43,054 nucleotides of DNA from Candidatus Adiutrix sp. GTDB lineage: Bacteria; Desulfobacterota; Desulfarculia; Adiutricales; Adiutricaceae. The position numbers and the translations under genes were made by a program. Positions 28,704 to 36,571 of the stretch are shown here, piece after piece; the first letter of the stretch is position 1, and every line of letters begins with the position of its first letter. The stretch spans positions 1 to 43,054 of the forward strand of contig JAISFR010000103.1 in assembly GCA_031263565.1 (NCBI GenBank), read 5' to 3'. The notes beneath the pieces were generated by a model, which did no database searches, was not told the origin of the DNA, and worked only from the letters and a program-made list of their open reading frames with translations.

Positions 28704-29774
28704 ATGGCCAAGGAACTGATTCTGGTCCTCAACCCCGGGTCCACCTCCACCAAGGTGGCCCTCTATGAGGGCGAAAAGGAGCTGGACAGTCAAAACCTGC
28801 CCCACCCCCCGGAGGAGCTGGAAAAATATCCCGACATAAACGACCAGTTGGGCTTTCGCCGGCAGGCCATCCTGGACTACCTGAAAGAGCGGCGGGTCGG
28901 CCTGGGCGACCTGGCGGCCATCGCCGCCCGGGGCGGCGTGGTCGGGCAGCTGGAAAGCGGGGCCCACCTGGTGGACGAGGCTTTCGCCAGGGCCTCCCTG
29001 AACAGTCCCCAGCCCCACCCGGCCAACCTGTCCCCGGTCATCGCCCGGGAACTGGCCGAAGAGGCCGGCATCAAGGCCTATGTCTACGACCCGGTCTGCG
29101 CCTGCGGCCGGGCCGAGGACCTCATCTCCATCTCCGGCCTCCCGGAACTGCCCCGCCCTTTCCTGACCCACGTGCTCAACAGCCGGGCGGTGGCCATCGA
29201 GCAGGCCCGGCGGGACGGGCGGGAGCTTTCGGAGAGCGTCTACATCGTCTCCCACCTGGGCGGGGGCATCACCACCAACCTCATCCGCCACGGCCGGGTC
29301 TACGACATCGTGGCCGACGACGAGGGCGCCTTCTCCCCGGAACGGGCCGGGGGCCTCCCGGCCCGCTACCTGGCCAGGCTCTGCTATTCGGGCCGCTACA
29401 GCGAAAGCGAGATGCGGGCCCGCCTGAAGGGCCGGGGCGGGCTGATGGCCTATCTGGGCACCAACGACCTGATCGAGGCTGAAAAAAAGATCGAGGCCGG
29501 CGACCGGCAGGCCCGCCTGGTCGTGGAAGCCATGGCCCTTCAGATTTCCAAGGACATCGCCTCCCTCTACCCGGTGGTGGACGGGAAGGTCGACAAGACC
29601 GTGCTGACCGGCGGCCTGGCCCATTCGCGCTTTCTGACCGGCCTGATCAAACAGCGCTGCGCCTTTCTGGGGCCCATGGAAATCATGGCCGGGACTTTTG
29701 AAATGCCGGCCCTGGCCCTGGGCGTCCTCCGGGTGCTCCGGGGGCGGGAAGAGGCTCATATCAATAAATTTTGA
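28704..29774 (+). CDS. buk: Butyrate kinase (acyl kinase)
   Basis: A 356-residue ASKHA-fold kinase of normal Buk length. Key parts are the phosphate-binding LNPGSTSTK (9-17), AARGGVVGQL, NSPQPHPANLSPVIARELAE, the adenosine-side HLGGGITTNLI, GAFSPERAGGLP, and LTGGLAHS near the C-terminus. It catalyses acyl-phosphate + ADP to acid + ATP, for butyrate and often for branched-chain acids such as isobutyrate or isovalerate. The ATG at 28704 follows AAGGAG by about 12 nt; a nearer TTG at 28695 is too close to that site. It is the first gene of an operon with iorA 14 bp downstream. No phosphotransbutyrylase gene is present here, so the acyl-phosphate source is unresolved. Confidence 0.93.
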   Translation: MAKELILVLNPGSTSTKVALYEGEKELDSQNLPHPPEELEKYPDINDQLGFRRQAILDYLKERRVGLGDLAAIAARGGVVGQLESGAHLVDEAFARASLNSPQPHPANLSPVIARELAEEAGIKAYVYDPVCACGRAEDLISISGLPELPRPFLTHVLNSRAVAIEQARRDGRELSESVYIVSHLGGGITTNLIRHGRVYDIVADDEGAFSPERAGGLPARYLARLCYSGRYSESEMRARLKGRGGLMAYLGTNDLIEAEKKIEAGDRQARLVVEAMALQISKDIASLYPVVDGKVDKTVLTGGLAHSRFLTGLIKQRCAFLGPMEIMAGTFEMPALALGVLRVLRGREEAHINKF

Positions 29775-29788
29775 GGGGAGGCCGCCAA

Positions 29789-31555
29789 ATGAAAAAACTG
29801 ATGACCGGCAACGAAGCGCTGGCCCTGGGGGCCTGGGAGGCCGGCTGCCACCTGGCCACCGGCTACCCGGGCACCCCCAGCACGGAAATTCTGGAAAATT
29901 TGTCCGCTTATAAAGAAGTCCATTCCCAGTGGGCGCCCAATGAAAAAGTGGCCCTGGAAGTGGCCGCCGGCGGCTCGGCCGCCGGCGGCCGGGTCATCTG
30001 CACCATGAAGGTCGTGGGCCTGAACGTGGCGATGGACCCCCTGATGACCTTCGCCTACATGGGCGTCCGGGGCGGCCTGGTGGTCATTGTGGCCGACGAC
30101 CCCGGCTGCTCCAGTTCCCAGACCGAGCAGGACAACCGCCTGATCGCCCCCCTGGCCAAGATTCCCCTGATCGAGCCCTCCGACAGCCAGGAATGCAAGG
30201 ACTTCCTCAAGGCCGCCTTTGAGGTCAGCGAAAAATTCGACGTGCCGGTGCTTTTCCGGGTCACCACCCGGGTCTGCCACTCCAAGAGCCTGGTGGAAGT
30301 CGGCCGGCGGCGGGAGGCGCCCATCAGGCCCTATGAGAAAACCGGCAAGTATTGCAGCGGCCCGGCCCTGTCGCGCGTCAACCACCAGCGCCTGGAAGAC
30401 ATGCTGCCCAAGCTGGAGGAATACTCTGAAAGCAGCCCCCTGAACCGGGTCGAGTGGGGCGACAAATCCGTCGGCGTCATTGCCAGCGGCATTTCCTACC
30501 AGCACGCCCGCGAGGTTTTCGGGGAAAAGGCCTCCTACCTCAAGCTGGGGCTGACCCACCGGGCCCCGAGCCGGCTGATCAGGGACTTCGCCAGGGAAGT
30601 CCAAAAGCTTTACGTCATCGAAGAGAACGACCCCTACCTGGAAAACACGGTCAAGCTGCTGGGCGTGGACTGCGTCGGCAAGGCCCGGCTGCCGCTGGTC
30701 TGCGATTTGAGCCCGGAAATCATCCGGGCCGCGCTTCTGGGCGAAAAGCCCGCCCCCCCCTACCGGATCGAGGCCAGCCCGCCGCCCAGGCCCCCGGTGC
30801 TCTGCGCCGGCTGTCCCCACCGCAGCGCCTTCTACGCCGTCAGCCGCCTGAAGAACGTGGTGGCCGCCAACGACATCGGCTGCTACACCCTGGGCATGGC
30901 CCCCCCGCTGAACGTCACCGACACCATCGTCTGCATGGGCGCCGGCATTTCCGCCGGCCTGGGCCTGGAAAGGGTCCTGCGCCTCAGCGGCCAGAACGAC
31001 AAGAAGGTTTTCGGCTTCATCGGCGACTCGACCTTCTTCCACAGCGGCATCACCGCCCTGATCGACGCGGTCTGGAACAAGTCCAACCTCGCCGTCTGCA
31101 TTCTGGACAACCGCACCACGGCCATGACCGGCCACCAGCAGCATCCCGGCACCGGCCGGACCCTCAGGGGCGAAGAATCCGTGGCCCTGGACATCGAGGC
31201 CATCGTCAAGGCCGTGGGCGTGCCGCCCGAACAGGTCCGGCTGGTGGACGCCTATGACCTGGCGGCCGTCCGGGGCGCGGTCAAAGAGGCCGCCGACTCC
31301 GAGGGGGTTTTCGTCATCATCTCCAGGGCCCCTTGCGCTCTCATTAAAGAAGCGCAGAAACAGAGGGCCGGAATGAGCTGCCGGATCGACCCCGAAAAAT
31401 GCCAGAAATGCCAGAGCTGCCTGAGGATCGGCTGCCCGGCCGTGGTTCGGCGCGGCGAGACGGTCTCCATCGATGCCCAGAGCTGCAACGGCTGCGGCCT
31501 CTGCTTCCAGGTCTGCAAATTCGACGCTATCGGAAAGGAGGGTGGACCCAAATGA
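29789..31555 (+). CDS. iorA: Indolepyruvate ferredoxin oxidoreductase, alpha subunit
   Basis: A 588-residue 2-oxoacid oxidoreductase subunit. The N-terminal pyrimidine-binding part has GNEALALGAWEAG and GYPGTPSTEILE; the TPP/Mg site in the C-terminal half shows LCAGCPHR, NDIGCYTLG and GDSTFFHSG...WNKSN. The last 60 residues form a 2[4Fe-4S] ferredoxin domain (C538, C541, C544, C549 and C566, C569, C572, C576). With IorB it converts aryl- or branched-chain pyruvates + CoA + oxidised ferredoxin to acyl-CoA + CO2 + reduced ferredoxin; oxygen-sensitive, cytosolic. The ATG at 29789 follows GGGGAGG; a TTG at 29771 is in frame but unsupported. The stop overlaps the iorB start (ATGA). Confidence 0.93.
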   Translation: MKKLMTGNEALALGAWEAGCHLATGYPGTPSTEILENLSAYKEVHSQWAPNEKVALEVAAGGSAAGGRVICTMKVVGLNVAMDPLMTFAYMGVRGGLVVIVADDPGCSSSQTEQDNRLIAPLAKIPLIEPSDSQECKDFLKAAFEVSEKFDVPVLFRVTTRVCHSKSLVEVGRRREAPIRPYEKTGKYCSGPALSRVNHQRLEDMLPKLEEYSESSPLNRVEWGDKSVGVIASGISYQHAREVFGEKASYLKLGLTHRAPSRLIRDFAREVQKLYVIEENDPYLENTVKLLGVDCVGKARLPLVCDLSPEIIRAALLGEKPAPPYRIEASPPPRPPVLCAGCPHRSAFYAVSRLKNVVAANDIGCYTLGMAPPLNVTDTIVCMGAGISAGLGLERVLRLSGQNDKKVFGFIGDSTFFHSGITALIDAVWNKSNLAVCILDNRTTAMTGHQQHPGTGRTLRGEESVALDIEAIVKAVGVPPEQVRLVDAYDLAAVRGAVKEAADSEGVFVIISRAPCALIKEAQKQRAGMSCRIDPEKCQKCQSCLRIGCPAVVRRGETVSIDAQSCNGCGLCFQVCKFDAIGKEGGPK

Positions 31556-32121
31556 TCAAGAGTCTGCTTTTAGTCGGAGTCGGCGGCCAGGGCACCATCC
31601 TGACCTCCAAGATACTTTCCGAGGGGCTCGTCCAGCTCGGCTACGACCTCAAGATGTCTGAAATCCACGGCATGGCCCAGCGGGGCGGCAGCGTCACCAC
31701 CCAGATCCGCTATGGGGAAAAAGTCTATTCGCCCTGCATCGGCGCCGGCGAAGCCGACCTTTTGGTGGCCTTCGAAAAAGTGGAGGCCGTCCGTTACCTC
31801 GCTTCCCTGAAAAAAGGCGGGGCCCTGATCGTCAACGACCATGAAATCTATTCCCTGCCGGTGCTGACCGGCGCGGCCGCCTATCCGGAAAATCTCGGCC
31901 CCCGGCTGGCCGAGCTCGTCCCCGGCCTGAAACTTCTGAACGCCAACCAGATCGCCGCCGGCCTGGGCAACGCCAAAGCCCAGAACGTGGTCATCCTGGG
32001 GCTCATCGTCAAGACCCTGGGCCTGGAAAAGCATGACTGGCCAGGCGTCATCAGGCAGTTCGTGCCGGAAAAACTGCACGGCCTGAACCTGGCCGCCTTT
32101 GACAAAGGCCTGTCGGCCTGA
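31552..32121 (+). CDS. iorB: Indolepyruvate ferredoxin oxidoreductase, beta subunit
   Basis: A 189-residue gamma-domain-type subunit of 2-oxoacid:ferredoxin oxidoreductases. LLVGVGGQGTILTSKIL near the N-terminus, SEIHGMAQRGGSV and VNDHEIYSLPV are typical of IorB. It binds CoA or contributes to the IorA active site. The start at 31552 overlaps iorA by ATGA and is supported by GGAGGG nine nucleotides upstream, so equal production of both subunits is expected. A hairpin (32123-32149) follows its stop directly, before the hydroxyacid dehydrogenase gene. Confidence 0.92.
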   Translation: MIKSLLLVGVGGQGTILTSKILSEGLVQLGYDLKMSEIHGMAQRGGSVTTQIRYGEKVYSPCIGAGEADLLVAFEKVEAVRYLASLKKGGALIVNDHEIYSLPVLTGAAAYPENLGPRLAELVPGLKLLNANQIAAGLGNAKAQNVVILGLIVKTLGLEKHDWPGVIRQFVPEKLHGLNLAAFDKGLSA

Positions 32122-32122
32122 G

Positions 32123-32149
32123 CCGGGCAAAAACCGCCTTTTTGCGCGG
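32123..32149 (+). repeat. Hairpin after iorB, core-related to the 2461 hairpin
   Basis: Arms ccgggcaaaaa and tttttgcgcgg (one mismatch) with a 5-nt loop, starting one base after the iorB stop. The left arm is identical to that of the hairpin at 2461-2488 and the right arm differs by one base. It may reduce transcription into the next gene. A second small stem (ggcaagc / gcttgcc, 32165-32188) lies just before the next Shine-Dalgarno. Confidence 0.5.
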
Positions 32150-32200
32150 TGGAGGATAACAGTCGGCAAGCTCAACTCTTGGCTTGCCATGGAGGCTGAT

Positions 32201-33208
32201 ATGAGACTGGTGGGCATCAGCGGCATGACCGGGGTCAGCGAGGCCACTTTGGAGGAATACGGGCGGCTGGTATCGAAGGCCTGTCCCGAAGCCCGGGTGG
32301 ACATCCTGTCCCGGGACGTTTTGCCGGAAGAGGAAATCATCAGGAAACTTCAGGGCTATGAAGTGCTGATGAGCGGTTTTCAGCCCATGACCGAAAAGGC
32401 TTACGCCGAAACCGGGCTCCGGGCCTACTGCGCCTGCAGCATCGGCTTTGACTTCACCAACCCCCGGGCGGCCTCCAGGCACCAGGTGCTGGTCACCAAC
32501 AATCCCGAGTACTGTGTGGCCGAAGTGGCCGAGCACGCCGTGGCCCTGATTCTGAACTGCGCCCGAGGGATCTATAAAATGGGGCCGCTGGTCAAAGGCG
32601 GGCACTGGGGTTTTCCGGCCTTAAGGCCCTTGAGCCGCTTCGCGGGCAGCACCGTCGGGCTTTACGGCTTCGGCCGCATCCCCCGGCTGATCGCCAGGCG
32701 GCTGGCGGGTTTCGAGGTCGATATCGTCACCTGCGACCCCTTCGTCAGCGCCGCCCAGGCCGAAGCCGGCGGCGCCCGGCTGGTGGATTTTGAAGAGCTG
32801 ATCAGGGCTTCGGACTACCTCTCCCTCCACGCCCCTCTGACGGAGGCCACCAGGGGCGTCTTCAGCGAGCCTGTTTTCCGCAAAATGAAGGCCACGGCCT
32901 ATCTCATCAACACCGCCCGGGGGCCCATCGTCGACCAGGAAGCCCTCTACCGGGCCCTGGCCGAAGGCTGGATCAAGGGCGCCGGGCTCGACGTTCTGGA
33001 AAACGAGCCGCCCACGGACCGCGACCGCCGGATCATCGAACTGCCCAACGTCACCGTCACCGGGCATTCGGCCTTCTATTCCGACGAATCCCTGGCCAGG
33101 CAGACCGTCTTGACGGCGGAGAACATCGTGCGGGTCCTGAAAGGCGAAAGGCCCGAAAACGTGGTCAACCCGGAGGTGCTGGAGCTGGTGGACTGGATCG
33201 CCCAATAG
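32201..33208 (+). CDS. D-isomer-specific 2-hydroxyacid dehydrogenase (2)
   Basis: A 335-residue NAD-dependent dehydrogenase from ATG 32201 (GGAGG five nucleotides upstream). Catalytic residues are R240 (NTARGPIVD), E269 (DVLENEPP) and H289 (TGHSAFYSD). The Rossmann motif is G156-F-G158-R-I-P, lacking the third Gly, and NPEYCVAEVAEH (101-112) is CtBP-like. It is a recognisable relative of the dehydrogenase at 23419-24384, with the same odd glycine-motif change. Last gene of the buk-iorAB operon; it would supply the 2-oxoacid used by IorAB, or reduce it. The gene converges with the TPR-protein gene 43 bp away; the gap holds an imperfect GC stem but no clear terminator. Confidence 0.9.
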   Translation: MRLVGISGMTGVSEATLEEYGRLVSKACPEARVDILSRDVLPEEEIIRKLQGYEVLMSGFQPMTEKAYAETGLRAYCACSIGFDFTNPRAASRHQVLVTNNPEYCVAEVAEHAVALILNCARGIYKMGPLVKGGHWGFPALRPLSRFAGSTVGLYGFGRIPRLIARRLAGFEVDIVTCDPFVSAAQAEAGGARLVDFEELIRASDYLSLHAPLTEATRGVFSEPVFRKMKATAYLINTARGPIVDQEALYRALAEGWIKGAGLDVLENEPPTDRDRRIIELPNVTVTGHSAFYSDESLARQTVLTAENIVRVLKGERPENVVNPEVLELVDWIAQ

Positions 33209-33251
33209 GCGGCCGGGCTTTTTGGGGGGCCCGAAAAGAGCGCGCAGGCTC

Positions 33252-35693
33252 TCAATGCCGCCGGTCCTTGCCCGGGAACTGGTCCAGGCTGTCGGCCCGA
33301 TAGGACATTTCCGAGGCTTCGTTCTGCCAGTCATGGCTCTTTTGGGGGTCGTGCTCGGCATTGGCCAGGGCTTCGGCCACCCTGGCCAGATTTCTCCAGA
33401 GAACCGGGTCGTGGGGAGCCAGTTGGCCGGCCCGGAGATAATGCCGATAGGCCTGATCAAATTTTTCGCGGCGCCGGGCCGGATCCTCCAAAGCCCAAGC
33501 CCGCTGGTAGAGAATCTGCCCCAGCCCGCTGTGGTGTTCCGGGTCCTCAGGGTCCAGGGCCACAGCCGTTTCATATTTCTCCATAGCCTCGCCCAGGGCG
33601 GCCAGGGCCCCGGCCTCGCTTTCCACGGCCCGGGAGAGATGGAAGAGGGCCCGGCCCCATTCGGCCCAGAGCCCGGCATCTTCAGGGCGGAGGCCGCAGG
33701 CGGTCTTCAGGCTCTCGACCGCCGCCCGGGCGTTGGGCAGCAGCCCGCCGTTGACCGCGGCCAGTTCCTCGGGCAGTTCGGCGGCCTCCAGGCGGGCCTG
33801 CCCCAGAAGCCGCCAGATTTCCTCACGGCCCGGGGCCAGGGCGGCGGCCCTTTCATATTTTTCAATGACGGCCGACAGCAAAAGCGGGCGTTCCTGGTCG
33901 GGGCTTTCCCAGCCCAGCTCCTGCAAAAGCCGACCCCAGAAAAGCCAGACCTCGCCGTCCTCGGGCTCGACCCGGGCCGCCTTTTCCAGCTTGTCCAAAG
34001 CTTCCCGCCACAGTTGCCGGCGCCGGAAGGGTTCCCGCTCGGCCCGGGCCCGGTTCTGGATCAGGACGCTCCAGCCGCACCAGGGGCCGGCCTGCCGGGG
34101 ATAGAGTTCCGTGGCCCGCCGAAATTTTTCGGCGGCCTCCCGCCTCAGGCGTTCCGCCTCGGCCGGGTCGCCGGTCAGTTCGGCCAGATCGCCCAGCACG
34201 TCGCCCCAGTTCTTCAGGGTGACCAGGTGGTCGCCGTTCAGGCGGGCGGCCTGGGCGTATTTGCGGGCCGCTTCCCTGAAAAGCTTGCGGCGGCGGGCGG
34301 CCGAAGGCCGGGTCTCGGCCAGTTCGGCCAGGGCGTAAGCCCAATTGTGCCAATTGACGGCCGCCCGTTCGGGCTCCACCCCCTCGCAGGCCGCGGCCGC
34401 GGCGTACTTTCTGGCGGTGTCGGCCCAGAGATCGCCGGCCCGGGGCCCGCCCAGTTCGGCCCGGGCGCTCAGCAGGTTGGCCCATTCGGAATAGACTTCC
34501 TCCCCCGGGGCCAGTTCGGCGGCCCGGGCGCAGAAAGCGGCCCCTTCCGCCAGAAAGGCGGCCGCCTTCTCCCCCCCGCCGGCCAGTTCGGCCAAAGCGG
34601 CCAGGCAGGCGCCGGCCTGGAGAAAAACCCGGTGATCCCCGGTCTCCCGGCCGGCCGCCGCCCGCAGATGGCCCAAAGCCTCCAGGTGGAGAGCCTCGGC
34701 CGCCCGGGACTCTTCCGGGCCGCAAAGGAGGCCGGCCTCATAAAGGCAGCGGCCGGCCAGCAGCCGGCCCTGGCGGCGCCCCAGCCGGGCGGCTGAAAGA
34801 AAGAGACGGGCCGCGTAACGGTAGTAGGTCCCGGCCCGGCCGGGGTGGTGATCCGCCAGCCGGGCCACGGCCTGCCCGAATTCTTCATGAAAGGCGCCGT
34901 CAGAGTCCCGGCCCCGGCGGGCGGTTTCAAAAAAATCGACCGCCCGGCCGAGGGCTTCCAGATCCGGGGCCTGATCGCCGAAAACGGCCAGGCGGCTCAA
35001 AACCCGGCCCCGGCCCTGCCAGGCCGGGCTCAGGGCCGGGTTCAGATCCACGGCGCGCCCGTATTTCTCCAAAGCTTCTCTCAAAGCGGGCGCCGACTGC
35101 CCGGCCCGGTCTTCCAGAACGCGGGCCCAGTCGGCCAGAATGGAACCGTCTTCCGGCGCCAGACGGGCCGCCTGTTCATAGTGCCCGGCGCCGGCCAGGC
35201 CCCCTTGGCTCTCCGGCGGCCCGGCGCCCTCTTCTTCGGCCTTTTCCCGGCCCCTGACCCGGCCCAGCAAGGCCAGGGCCCAGCCCAGGTAGGCCTGGGG
35301 ACCGGGCTCGCCGGGCAGTTCCCGGCCCAGCCTTTTCAGGCGCAAGATCGCTTTTTCCAGGCGGGGACGGAGGGCCGGCCCGTCCTGAAAGCCCCGGTTC
35401 AGCAGGGCCTCCAGCAAACGGCGGCTGTCGTCGTCGAAAGCGGCCGACAGGCGCTCCCAATCCAGATGGCAGGCCGTATCGTGCGGCAAGCGGCGGGAAG
35501 CGGCCGCCGGCCAGGCCTCCCGGCGGGCCTGGCGCTGGCAGCGGCGGACATAGAGGCCCAGGTTGACCAGCAGCAGAGCGGCCAGCGCCCAGAAGCCGGG
35601 CTGAACCCAGGGCCGGTCGCTGGGCAGGATCAGAAAAAAGGCCAGCGCGGCCAGCAGCAGAATAGTGATCAGGTTCGAAATTTTCCCGGGCAT
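33252..35693 (-). CDS. Large membrane-anchored TPR-repeat protein
   Basis: An 813-residue protein from ATG 35693. Two N-terminal membrane helices (about 7-23 and 33-49) form a hairpin anchor, followed by about 750 residues of TPR-like helical repeats. Units recur with the pattern Y-x-x-A-x-x-L-x-P-(E/G)-x-x-x-x-(W)-x-x-(W/L)-(G/A)-x-x-L, for example KYERAAALAPGREEIW, KYETAVALDPEDPEHH and HYLRAGQLAPHDPVLW, and many are expanded to 45-70 residues instead of 34. Trp-rich positions (WxxWG) stand out. Since both termini should face the cytoplasm, the repeats are probably a cytosolic scaffold; partners are unknown. The longer frame to 35864 would overlap the trmJ-like gene. It is the last gene after pth and trmJ. 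No enzymatic domain seen. Confidence 0.82.
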   Translation of the reverse strand: MPGKISNLITILLLAALAFFLILPSDRPWVQPGFWALAALLLVNLGLYVRRCQRQARREAWPAAASRRLPHDTACHLDWERLSAAFDDDSRRLLEALLNRGFQDGPALRPRLEKAILRLKRLGRELPGEPGPQAYLGWALALLGRVRGREKAEEEGAGPPESQGGLAGAGHYEQAARLAPEDGSILADWARVLEDRAGQSAPALREALEKYGRAVDLNPALSPAWQGRGRVLSRLAVFGDQAPDLEALGRAVDFFETARRGRDSDGAFHEEFGQAVARLADHHPGRAGTYYRYAARLFLSAARLGRRQGRLLAGRCLYEAGLLCGPEESRAAEALHLEALGHLRAAAGRETGDHRVFLQAGACLAALAELAGGGEKAAAFLAEGAAFCARAAELAPGEEVYSEWANLLSARAELGGPRAGDLWADTARKYAAAAACEGVEPERAAVNWHNWAYALAELAETRPSAARRRKLFREAARKYAQAARLNGDHLVTLKNWGDVLGDLAELTGDPAEAERLRREAAEKFRRATELYPRQAGPWCGWSVLIQNRARAEREPFRRRQLWREALDKLEKAARVEPEDGEVWLFWGRLLQELGWESPDQERPLLLSAVIEKYERAAALAPGREEIWRLLGQARLEAAELPEELAAVNGGLLPNARAAVESLKTACGLRPEDAGLWAEWGRALFHLSRAVESEAGALAALGEAMEKYETAVALDPEDPEHHSGLGQILYQRAWALEDPARRREKFDQAYRHYLRAGQLAPHDPVLWRNLARVAEALANAEHDPQKSHDWQNEASEMSYRADSLDQFPGKDRRH

Positions 35694-35758
35694 AAACCCC
35701 TGCTCCCGGCCCCCCGGGGCGGCCCGCCCCGGGGCCCTGGCCTGACCGGCGGGGACCG

Positions 35759-36571
35759 TCAGGCGCCCCTTGGCCCGCCGGGGCCGCTTTTCCGGGCCGG
35801 CAGCCGGTCGGCGTTTTCCAGGGCCCAGCGCAGTTGGCGGCAGAGCCCCCGCCAGAGATTGCACTCCCCCCCGGTCAGGAGGCTGCGGTTGAAAATTTTC
35901 TTGATGTTCATCAGCCAGTGCCCGGGATTGTCGGCGGGCAGAAAGCCTATGTGCACCAAGGTTTCGGACAGGTCCTCATACATCCCGTCAAGATCTTTCT
36001 GAGAGGCCGGCTTAAGGCTCGGGGCTTCGGGTTCCCCGCCGGCGGCCACCAGGAGTTCGTAGCCGACCAGCAGCACGGCCTGGGCCAGGTTCAGGGAACT
36101 TGACGGCGGATCTTCCGTGGGAATGCGCAGAACTTTTTGGCAGAACCGCAGATCCCCGGTGCTCAGGCCCATGCGTTCCGGCCCGAAAAGCAGGGCCACC
36201 GGGCTGGGGTCGCTTTCCGCCAGAAGTTCCGGGGCCAGTTGCCGGGGGGTATAGAAGAGCCCCCGCCGATGGCCCACCCGGGCCGTGCTGCCCACCACCA
36301 GCCCGTAGTCGGCCAAAGCCTCCCCCAGGTCCTGGTGGATGGTCATCTGCTCCAGCACCCAGGCGGCGTGGCTGGTGGCCGTGGCCCGCATCAGTTCCCA
36401 ATTGAGGCTGCGGGGCCGCACCAGGCGCAGGCGGCCCAGCCCCATATTGGCCATGGCCCGGGCCGCGGCCCCGATGTTGTCGGCCTTCTGGGGCTCCATC
36501 AGCACCACGTCGATGTGGCGGCGGCTGAGCATTTTCGGCCGCCGGTCCAGCTTGTTCAGGGCTCGTCGCAT
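35759..36571 (-). CDS. trmJ: TrmJ-like tRNA (cytidine/uridine-2'-O)-methyltransferase
   Basis: A 270-residue SPOUT-class (TrmH-superfamily) methyltransferase: VVLMEPQKADNIGAAARAMANMG (motif 1, about 22-44, Asn and Arg kept), ALLFGPERMGLSTGDL (motif 2) and SSSLNLAQAVLLVGYEL (motif 3, the S-L-N-L-(S/A)-Q-A-V knot). This pattern is that of TrmJ, which 2'-O-methylates position 32 in the anticodon loop. About 80 residues after the knot form the extension seen in TrmJ. The start at 36571 lies inside the end of pth (16-nt overlap), with a weak GGAAGA site, so the two are translationally coupled. It is followed by the TPR-protein gene after 65 bp. Confidence 0.85.
   Translation of the reverse strand: MRRALNKLDRRPKMLSRRHIDVVLMEPQKADNIGAAARAMANMGLGRLRLVRPRSLNWELMRATATSHAAWVLEQMTIHQDLGEALADYGLVVGSTARVGHRRGLFYTPRQLAPELLAESDPSPVALLFGPERMGLSTGDLRFCQKVLRIPTEDPPSSSLNLAQAVLLVGYELLVAAGGEPEAPSLKPASQKDLDGMYEDLSETLVHIGFLPADNPGHWLMNIKKIFNRSLLTGGECNLWRGLCRQLRWALENADRLPARKSGPGGPRGA

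Noticed and set aside
33209-33251. Terminator between the second dehydrogenase and the TPR gene
   Set aside because: Only a 5-bp GC stem with a 10-nt loop is present, with no proper T-run on either strand.
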